Source: Parachlamydiales bacterium | Lineage (GTDB): Bacteria > Chlamydiota > Chlamydiia > Chlamydiales > JAJFMK01 | Length of the DNA: 18,957 nucleotides | Assembly (NCBI GenBank): GCA_020050175.1 | Contig: JAGVKY010000099.1 | Span: 1-18,957, forward strand | Direction: 5' to 3' | Shown: piece by piece, positions 14,062-18,957 of the stretch | How positions within the stretch are numbered: position 1 is the first letter of the stretch | Layout: the number at the start of each line of letters is the position of its first letter | Notes under the pieces: model-generated | What the model saw: only the letters and a program-made list of their open reading frames with translations | What the model was told of the DNA's origin: nothing | Databases searched by the model: none | Translations under genes and position numbers: made by a program

Positions 14062-15822
14062 TTATTGGAGGATGATTTTCTCTCTTGTTTTCGACGTGTC
14101 AGAAAAAGTCACTAAGGTATACGTAGTGCTCTCTCCACAACAGGCATCTCGAATCGTAAAAGTGTAAGGCCCTTTACTCGCTGGAAATGTAGCTACCAAC
14201 TTTTTTCCCGAATAGAGTCTATAACCTATCACCGCAGGGTCCTTGCTTGCTTTCCAGGTTAAAGTGTGAATGCACTCTGTCTGCATGGGAAAAGTATTCG
14301 TTGAGACAAATCCTTTGAATTCACGAGCAGGCTGTGGCGCTAAAACAATCGTGCTAGATTGAACGAACGCCGAAGGAGTAGCCAAAAGCATAGGAGAGAG
14401 TGTTATTGGAGGAATAGTTGCTTGAGTGACAGTCTCTAGGTTTGTCCAAACAGCCGTCGTATCCCCAAATGCATTAGTTGCAACTTTCGGCAATGCAGCT
14501 GTTCCAGTAGCGTCAATGAGTGCCGTTGCCTTGGACCACCTGTTTTTAGTACCATGACTAATCGCAGCCGATACTCCTCTATAAGTTGTCATATCGTATA
14601 CTTCCCAAACAACAACCGCTTGTCCATTGGCATCAATAGCTACCTGAGGATAAGTGTCAAAATTTTCTTCAGAATCGACTAGCCTCGATCCGGTCCAATG
14701 ACCCTTAGGATCTCTTCTTGCTCCATAAATTGGATTGTTTCCGCTTATCCAGGCAGCAACGGCTTGACCTCCTCGATTAAGCGCTACAGCAGGAAAGGTA
14801 TTTATTGTGCTTGTTTCTGTCCCATCTAAATTGGTCGTTACATGACTCCAAGATGTTCCATTGAACGATCTGGCTTGGGGAACAAAGGTAAGATTGCTTG
14901 ATGTATAGAGATCCCAAACTGCCACTGCTTCACCCAATGAATTCACTGAAATTTGAGGCGCCATCCCATTTTGATTTATCAAATCGTCAAATTGTGAGGG
15001 AGGAGTATCTCCTACTGCTAAACGGAAGGGGGTAGACCATTCCCCGGAACTAACAGAAAAAGTCGAAGCCTCAACGACAAAGCTCAAAGTCGTATCTGTT
15101 GCACTTAACTGTCTCTGCCAAACAGCAATTGCATTTCCATCAACATCGATTCCAACCTTAGGCAATGTAAGAGCGGGAAAACCAGCATGGAGGGTAGGTA
15201 AAATATTTTCTCCAGAAATAGTCTGCTGTAATATCCAACTTGTTCCATCAAAGAAAGCAGCACGCACCTGACTTTTTCCCGAGGGCCCTGTTTCATCCAA
15301 AACATCCCAAACAGCAACAGCTTGACCTGACGCATTAATGGCTACTTGCGGGAATGAATAGAAATGGCTCTCTGGTCCCGTAGGGTCTATAGGTGTTGGA
15401 GCGGCAAGACTCCAAAGTTCAGTCGTTGGATTATAGGTAGAAAACAATACTTGATTTCGACCAGAGACCGTCGGTCCATTATTCCAAACAACAATGCCAT
15501 TCCCCGATCCATTGATGGCAAGGCTTGGAAAATGAACTTCGGTTCCTGCAACATTGCTAACAATTTGTGGTTTTGTCCACGCGGAAGCTCCAAATGGCAA
15601 CCTGGATCCATAAAGAGTCATTCCAAAAGGATTAACCCATACGGCATAAGAATTCCCTGCAGCATCAACACTTACTTGCGCAGCACCACGAACTTCAGGA
15701 TTGTCAGGTTGTGTGGCAGCTGTATTAACATCAAGTGGTGGCAAACTCCAAGTTGGAACTGCAGCTAAGGATGCTGTGAACAGTGTCAGAAAAAGAAAAG
15801 TAAAGTGAATCAATTGGCTCAT
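14062..15822 (-). CDS. Secreted eight-repeat protein with C-terminal FnIII-like domain (paralog 4)
   Basis: This 586-residue protein has the same plan as its three downstream neighbours. The signal peptide MSQLIHFTFLFLTLFTASLA is probably cut near residues 20-22. Eight repeats start near residues 48, 99, 158, 221, 289, 344, 392 and 445, followed by a linker (about 462-486) and an FnIII-like domain with C517, C561 and C562 as the only cysteines after the signal peptide. Repeats at the same position in different paralogs resemble each other more than neighbouring repeats do; for example, repeat 4 always carries VGID/AVD followed by AIWQR or AVWQR. The family therefore arose by whole-gene duplication. 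It has the best ribosome binding site of the set, GGAGG four bases before ATG. It is the first of the tandem genes in transcription order. Confidence 0.85.
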   Translation of the reverse strand: MSQLIHFTFLFLTLFTASLAAVPTWSLPPLDVNTAATQPDNPEVRGAAQVSVDAAGNSYAVWVNPFGMTLYGSRLPFGASAWTKPQIVSNVAGTEVHFPSLAINGSGNGIVVWNNGPTVSGRNQVLFSTYNPTTELWSLAAPTPIDPTGPESHFYSFPQVAINASGQAVAVWDVLDETGPSGKSQVRAAFFDGTSWILQQTISGENILPTLHAGFPALTLPKVGIDVDGNAIAVWQRQLSATDTTLSFVVEASTFSVSSGEWSTPFRLAVGDTPPSQFDDLINQNGMAPQISVNSLGEAVAVWDLYTSSNLTFVPQARSFNGTSWSHVTTNLDGTETSTINTFPAVALNRGGQAVAAWISGNNPIYGARRDPKGHWTGSRLVDSEENFDTYPQVAIDANGQAVVVWEVYDMTTYRGVSAAISHGTKNRWSKATALIDATGTAALPKVATNAFGDTTAVWTNLETVTQATIPPITLSPMLLATPSAFVQSSTIVLAPQPAREFKGFVSTNTFPMQTECIHTLTWKASKDPAVIGYRLYSGKKLVATFPASKGPYTFTIRDACCGESTTYTLVTFSDTSKTREKIILQ

Positions 15823-15839
15823 GGTCCTCCATTTTCAAC

Positions 15840-15886
15840 AGAAAGCCAAAATTACAGTTTATACTGAATAAAGGCGAGTCGAACTT
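15840..15886 (-). promoter_or_regulatory. Conserved upstream element, copy 3 (before paralog 4)
   Basis: Minus-strand reading gives AAGTTCGACTCGCC, a clean TTTAT-TCAGT-ATAAA dyad, then CTGTAATTTTGGCTTTCTG. TGTAAT is the complement of 15851-15856 and CTCGCC the complement of 15873-15878, 16 bases apart. The leader from here to the start codon is nearly identical to that of paralog 3. Confidence 0.55.
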
Positions 15887-15914
15887 ATTGGGGGGAAAAT
15901 TTTAGGGGAAGGTA

Positions 15915-15937
15915 GAGTGCAGCAGGGAGCTGCACTC
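15915..15937. terminator. Perfect 9-bp hairpin after the small outer-membrane protein gene
   Basis: GAGTGCAGC (15915-15923) and GCTGCACTC (15929-15937) form a perfect stem with a 5-base loop, 11 bases after the stop of the minus-strand gene. It may end that transcript, but the following minus-strand bases (TACCTTCCCCT) contain no proper T-tract, so intrinsic termination would be weak. Confidence 0.45.
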
Positions 15938-15948
15938 ACATAAGAGTT

Positions 15949-16530
15949 CTAGAATGCCATGCCGAAGCCAAGGCCTGCGCGAAGACCACTTACATCTAAG
16001 TCAAAGCGCTCGATGCAAAGATCGGTCCCTTTGAAGTCAAAAATACTGTAGTTATAGTCGCAAAAGAGGTCGACAAAGAAATTATCCCAGATATAGACGT
16101 GAACGTTAGATTTTGCTACCCAACCGACAGATTCTTTATTTAAGTGTTTGCGAACAAACGAGTTATTATTTCGAGTATTCAGCCATGAATAAGAACCGCC
16201 AAGGCCTAACCTAAAATAGATATCGCTTGTTAGCGGAAGAGAGCAAGCCGCACCAATACTTGCGGGGACAAGGTACAATCTCGTTTTCTCGTGAAGTCCA
16301 AGAGAATGCCCTTTTTTGTAGCCGTAGCCTACGTTAGCCCATGCGCTCCATGGTCCGCTAAAGTAATAAGAACCCTCATACTGATACTCCACCCAACCTT
16401 TGGGGAAAATTTCTCTAACAAGGCGTGAAGAGGGATAAAGATAGCCTGCGCGTGCTGCTATTTCCCAAAATTGCGCACTCAATCCCAGAGGCAACATCAA
16501 CATTAGCCCCAACACACAAACCCGCAACAT
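15949..16530 (-). CDS. Small outer-membrane beta-barrel protein (paralog A)
   Basis: This 193-residue protein has a signal peptide (MLRVCVLGLMLMLPLGLSAQ, cut after SA near residue 19), alternating aromatic beta-strands throughout, and a C-terminal phenylalanine (GLRAGLGFGMAF), the usual signal for outer-membrane insertion. About 170 mature residues would suit an eight-stranded barrel. It shares with its upstream neighbour the N-terminal pattern PSS followed by FPKGW and EGSY, the VGYGYKKGHS/LGYGFKQGHS strand and the LRxGLGxxYSWL strand. It also has C-terminal cysteines near FCDYNY and DLCIERF. AAGGAG five bases upstream supports the ATG. Function is unknown; a porin-like or adhesion role is possible but not shown. 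Confidence 0.8.
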   Translation of the reverse strand: MLRVCVLGLMLMLPLGLSAQFWEIAARAGYLYPSSRLVREIFPKGWVEYQYEGSYYFSGPWSAWANVGYGYKKGHSLGLHEKTRLYLVPASIGAACSLPLTSDIYFRLGLGGSYSWLNTRNNNSFVRKHLNKESVGWVAKSNVHVYIWDNFFVDLFCDYNYSIFDFKGTDLCIERFDLDVSGLRAGLGFGMAF

Positions 16531-16557
16531 ACCTACTCCTTAAGTCGTAAAATAAAG

Positions 16558-16587
16558 TAACTACCTGAAAGGCGTCCTTTTGATCAA
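16558..16587 (-). promoter_or_regulatory. Candidate promoter of outer-membrane protein paralog A
   Basis: On the minus strand TTGATC (complement of 16582-16587) and TAGTTA (complement of 16558-16563) are 18 bases apart. A similar TTGATC / TAGT pair stands before the paralogous gene, at a comparable distance from the start, which is the main support. The -10 is a weak match to consensus. Confidence 0.4.
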
Positions 16588-16654
16588 GTAGTTCTTTAAT
16601 GGAAGCTTATATTCTCCATGATCCTTAAATGAAAATCCAGCAAGGAAATAGCGA

Positions 16655-17242
16655 TCAAAATTCTACACCTAAACCAAGACCCACTCTCACGCCGCTGAGG
16701 TTGAGTTTGTACCTTTGGATACAACCATCGCTATTGACATGATTGAAGAGTGTGTAGGAATAATCAGCAAAGGCATTCGCATAAAAAGAGCGCCAGTAGA
16801 GGTAATGGAGATTGGTTTTAAAGACAAATCCGTAGGCACCTTTATTCACTTTACTCTTCACAATATCACTCTGATTATGTGTACCGAGCCAAGAGTAACT
16901 TGCCCCTACCCCTAGCCGAAGCGTAAGAGGGATCACAGGAAACTCAAACGATCCTGCGAGGCCTAAACTGATGGGAACAATCCAAAGGCTTTTCTTGTTA
17001 TACAAAGGAATAGAATGGCCCTGCTTAAATCCGTAGCCCAGGTTGCCCCAAGCACACCATCTCGTATCTTCCAGTCGGTAAGATCCTTCGATGGCATAGT
17101 CCATCCACCCTTTGGGAAACAGCTTCCTGATAATTGAAGAGGAGGGAAGAAAATATCCTACCCTCGCCTCAGTGTTCCAAGTTTGAGCAGCAAGTCCTAG
17201 AGGCAACCCTAAAATTGCCGCCATTGCCCACAACTTAATCAT
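16655..17242 (-). CDS. Small outer-membrane beta-barrel protein (paralog B)
   Basis: This is a paralog of the downstream barrel protein. I place the start at the ATG at 17242 (195 residues, MIKLWAMAAILGLPLGLAAQ), with GAGG nine bases upstream. The longer frame opening at 17284 would add 14 charged residues before the signal peptide and would start upstream of the likely promoter. The signal peptide is probably cut after LAA. The mature part has FPKGWMDYAIEGSY, WGNLGYGFKQGHS, LRLGVGASYSWLG, FADYSYTLF and a C-terminal GLGLGVEF, consistent with an outer-membrane barrel ending in Phe. It has fewer cysteines than paralog A, but the CIQRYKL/CIERFDL cysteine is shared. Both genes run in the same direction with a 124-base gap, each with its own promoter-like motif. 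Confidence 0.78.
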   Translation of the reverse strand: MIKLWAMAAILGLPLGLAAQTWNTEARVGYFLPSSSIIRKLFPKGWMDYAIEGSYRLEDTRWCAWGNLGYGFKQGHSIPLYNKKSLWIVPISLGLAGSFEFPVIPLTLRLGVGASYSWLGTHNQSDIVKSKVNKGAYGFVFKTNLHYLYWRSFYANAFADYSYTLFNHVNSDGCIQRYKLNLSGVRVGLGLGVEF

Positions 17243-17268
17243 ACTTGTCCGCCTCTTAACTAAAATAT

Positions 17269-17297
17269 GTACTATCCGATGCAAACATAAGGATCAA
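17269..17297 (-). promoter_or_regulatory. Candidate promoter of outer-membrane protein paralog B
   Basis: TTGATC (complement of 17292-17297) and TAGTAC (complement of 17269-17274) are separated by 17 bases, upstream of the chosen start at 17242. The arrangement is shared with paralog A. The predicted transcription start would lie between the two possible ATG codons, which favours the shorter protein. Confidence 0.4.
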
Positions 17298-17358
17298 GCT
17301 AGAAAAAAACTGCTAAACCTGAGAGTCTGCTGTTTTATCTACAATTGAGGAGGCCCCT

Positions 17359-18537
17359 TTGTCCCGGGAAAAAGACAACAGTTTTTCTTTATGGAGAGAG
17401 CTATGGTTTCCTTTTGTATTTGCCTTTATCCTTGCCATTTTGGCGTTCGGAGGATACTACTTGCTCGGCCAAGAGAACTCTCTCACTCCAGAAGAGGCTA
17501 GCAAACAAAAAGTTCTGATTCAAAAAGCTGTTGCTTTCTTAGAAAAAATCAACAAAGGGGAAGCAAAAGAAGCTTACGAAGATGTTGCAAAGGGCTTCAA
17601 AGAGGCGATGCCTTACGAAAAATTTGTCATTTTCCTCACTGACTATCCCCTTCTTAGCCATTTCACAAAACTTGACCCTGGCATTCCTGTCCTTGAGGGC
17701 GATGTAGCCATCGTTCCTATTTTAGTAGAGGAAAAAGGGGTTTCCCTCCCTGTTCATTTCACCTTGTCCCAAGAAGAGGGTGAATGGAAAATTTTGGGAT
17801 TTGTTCTTAATCAAGCCTCTTCCAACCACGATCTTCGGGACTTAAATGCCCTTAATGAACTTACAGACGTGGCCAACAGATTTCTTGCCAATTTGAGAGA
17901 AGGAAAAATTGAAGAGGCCTACAAAAATGAGACCTCTTCTGGATTCCAAAAAGAGACCCCTCTTGAAATTTTTACTTCTTTTATCAACGAAAGACCCGTA
18001 TTCGCTCTTCAAACAAGTTCCTCAGCAGTTGATGGTTACATCGATGGCAATCGGGGATTTGTCAAACTCCTTCTTGATGTCAATGGAGAGCGTGTGCCTC
18101 TCGATTTTGGGTTAAGAAAAGAAAACGAGGGGTGGAAAATCGAGGGGCTATATCTCCTTTTGACCCCAGCTACCAAATCTGAAACTCCCCTAAAAGAGGG
18201 AAAGAATGAAATCATTGAGGGATCCGTAGGATTAGAACTCGATAAAGAGGGGAAGATCAAAGTCCCTCTCAAAGAAATCTCCCACTCTGTCGATCGCCTT
18301 CACCTTTCGGTCCTCCTTGAAACAGCAACGACCAATGTCCCTTTAGATATTGTTCTCATCCATCCCGAGTCGGGAGCTGCGACCTACCCCCTCACTACAA
18401 AAATTCCAAAAGAGGGCATAAACCGGGTCTCCTTCTCTTACAACGCCCCGGCAAATGGCTGGCCCTTTGGCAAATATGTCTTTCGCATCAAACTTGGCGG
18501 CGCCACCCGCGATATCCCCTTCGCCGTCATCCCCTAA
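17359..18537 (+). CDS. Membrane-anchored protein with two tandem NTF2-like (DUF4864-like) repeats
   Basis: This is a 392-residue protein with a TTG start supported by AGGAGG five bases upstream. A short N-terminal tail is followed by one membrane segment (about residues 15-36, FPFVFAFILAILAFGGYYLL), so the rest probably faces the periplasm. Two homologous units follow. The first has about residues 52-155 (AFLEKINKGEAKEAYEDVAKGF, then VPILVEEKGVSLPVHFTL and GEWKILGFVL). The second has about 170-275 (RFLANLREGKIEEAYKNETSSGF, then VKLLLDVNGERVPLDFGL and EGWKIEGLYL). Each looks like an NTF2-like cone fold. A beta-rich C-terminal domain (about 290-392) has no identified relative. No catalytic residues can be named. 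It is divergent from the outer-membrane protein genes. A role in envelope transport or lipid handling would be a guess. Confidence 0.8.
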   Translation: MSREKDNSFSLWRELWFPFVFAFILAILAFGGYYLLGQENSLTPEEASKQKVLIQKAVAFLEKINKGEAKEAYEDVAKGFKEAMPYEKFVIFLTDYPLLSHFTKLDPGIPVLEGDVAIVPILVEEKGVSLPVHFTLSQEEGEWKILGFVLNQASSNHDLRDLNALNELTDVANRFLANLREGKIEEAYKNETSSGFQKETPLEIFTSFINERPVFALQTSSSAVDGYIDGNRGFVKLLLDVNGERVPLDFGLRKENEGWKIEGLYLLLTPATKSETPLKEGKNEIIEGSVGLELDKEGKIKVPLKEISHSVDRLHLSVLLETATTNVPLDIVLIHPESGAATYPLTTKIPKEGINRVSFSYNAPANGWPFGKYVFRIKLGGATRDIPFAVIP

Positions 18538-18627
18538 TAAAAAACGTCCGAACCAAAATTTTTTGATTTTTTTAAAAAATTAGAAAGCTTTAATTTTAAA
18601 TTCTCATTTATTTAATCTAAATCAAAA

Positions 18628-18657
18628 TTGTTTCTAGGGTTATTACAATCAGATAAA
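18628..18657 (+). promoter_or_regulatory. Weak candidate promoter upstream of rsmD
   Basis: TTGTTT (18628-18633) and GATAAA (18652-18657) are 18 bases apart in the AT-rich 206-base gap 18538-18743. The gap otherwise holds A/T-tract palindromes around 18559-18600 and no gene longer than about ten codons. Match to consensus is only partial. Confidence 0.25.
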
Positions 18658-18743
18658 GTCTCTCTGTGGTTGTAAAAATTTAATGTGATATTTTTTTCAT
18701 AAGGGAATTATGGAATGATTTATTATCAGAAGAATGTGGTGCG

Positions 18744-18957
18744 ATGATTAGGATTTTTGGGGGGACATTTAAGGGGCGGAAACTAGTAGCGCCTAGCGGG
18801 TCGACAACAAGACCAAGCTCAGGGATGCTGCGTCAGGCGCTTTTTAATATTTGCCAAGGGGAAATTGAAGGAGCGAAGGTCCTCGATCTTTTCGCAGGAA
18901 GTGGGGCTATTGGATTGGAGGCTTTAAGTCGGGGAGCAAAAGAGGCCACCTTTGTTG
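18744..18957 (+). CDS. rsmD: 16S rRNA (guanine966-N2)-methyltransferase RsmD, N-terminal part (runs off the window)
   Basis: RsmD methylates G966 of 16S rRNA during small-subunit assembly. About 71 residues are present. The N-terminus MIRIFGGTFKGRKLVAPSG, the TRPSSGMLRQALFNI segment and the S-adenosylmethionine-binding motif VLDLFAGSGAIGLEALSRGA are diagnostic of the family, which normally has about 180-200 residues. In family members the central position of the TRPT/S-xx-xxR segment varies. The ATG at 18744 has no strong ribosome binding site. It overlaps the stop of a tiny ten-codon frame (18715-18747) as ATGA, which could matter for translation. Confidence 0.93.
   Translation, partial: MIRIFGGTFKGRKLVAPSGSTTRPSSGMLRQALFNICQGEIEGAKVLDLFAGSGAIGLEALSRGAKEATFV

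Noticed and set aside
15364..15768. 134-codon plus-strand frame opposite paralog 4
   Set aside because: It lies entirely antisense to a well-supported signal-peptide and repeat-bearing gene, and its translation shows no domain or signal peptide.
8558..15822. CRISPR array or microsatellite as the source of the repetition
   Set aside because: The repetition is at protein level with long, variable units inside open reading frames. There are no short identical direct repeats with unique spacers.
1..18957. Insertion sequence, integrase or phage genes flanking the accessory clusters
   Set aside because: No transposase or integrase motifs, target-site duplications or attachment-like repeats were seen at the edges of either cluster.

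Overview
The window looks like chromosomal DNA from an environmental (Parachlamydiales-type) chlamydia. The SecA fragment has the enlarged preprotein-binding region I associate with chlamydial SecA. The phosphatidylserine decarboxylase resembles chlamydial PsdD in length and motifs. The surface protein genes have signal peptides and conserved cysteines suited to a disulfide-rich envelope. This assignment rests on recalled protein similarity, not on a database search.

Layout. Positions 1-3193 are housekeeping: secA (5' part, minus strand), then divergently psd, then a convergent Bax-inhibitor-1-like membrane protein, separated from psd by a strong bidirectional terminator. Positions 3352-8556 are a carbon-metabolism island. 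prpD and prpB (minus strand) are divergent from a tightly overlapping operon encoding an enoyl-CoA hydratase, a 3-hydroxyacyl-CoA dehydrogenase and an SCP2-type thiolase. Together these suggest degradation of acyl-CoA with disposal of propionyl units through part of the methylcitrate cycle. Methylcitrate synthase, acyl-CoA dehydrogenase and acyl-CoA ligase are not in the window. A small inverted repeat lies between the two divergent units.

Positions 8558-15822 hold the most unusual content: four tandem minus-strand genes for paralogous secreted proteins of 565-588 residues. Each has a signal peptide, exactly eight copies of a 49-68 residue repeat (core PQ[VI]xh[ND]xxGxAhAhW, where h is hydrophobic), a variable linker and a C-terminal fibronectin-III-like domain with three invariant cysteines. 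I read the repeats as a beta-propeller, which is inference; I do not recognise the family. Three of the four genes share a conserved upstream segment that looks like a common promoter and leader; the fourth lies 28 bases behind its neighbour and is probably cotranscribed. A large imperfect palindrome, overlapping a 25-codon ORF, sits in one of the gaps.

Positions 15949-17242 hold two paralogous small outer-membrane beta-barrel proteins with similar upstream promoter-like motifs. Divergent from them is a membrane-anchored protein with two tandem NTF2-like repeats (17359-18537). The window ends in the start of rsmD (16S rRNA methyltransferase). No rRNA, tRNA, insertion sequence or CRISPR array was seen. 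Coding density is high and no gene-free stretch exceeds about 210 bases.
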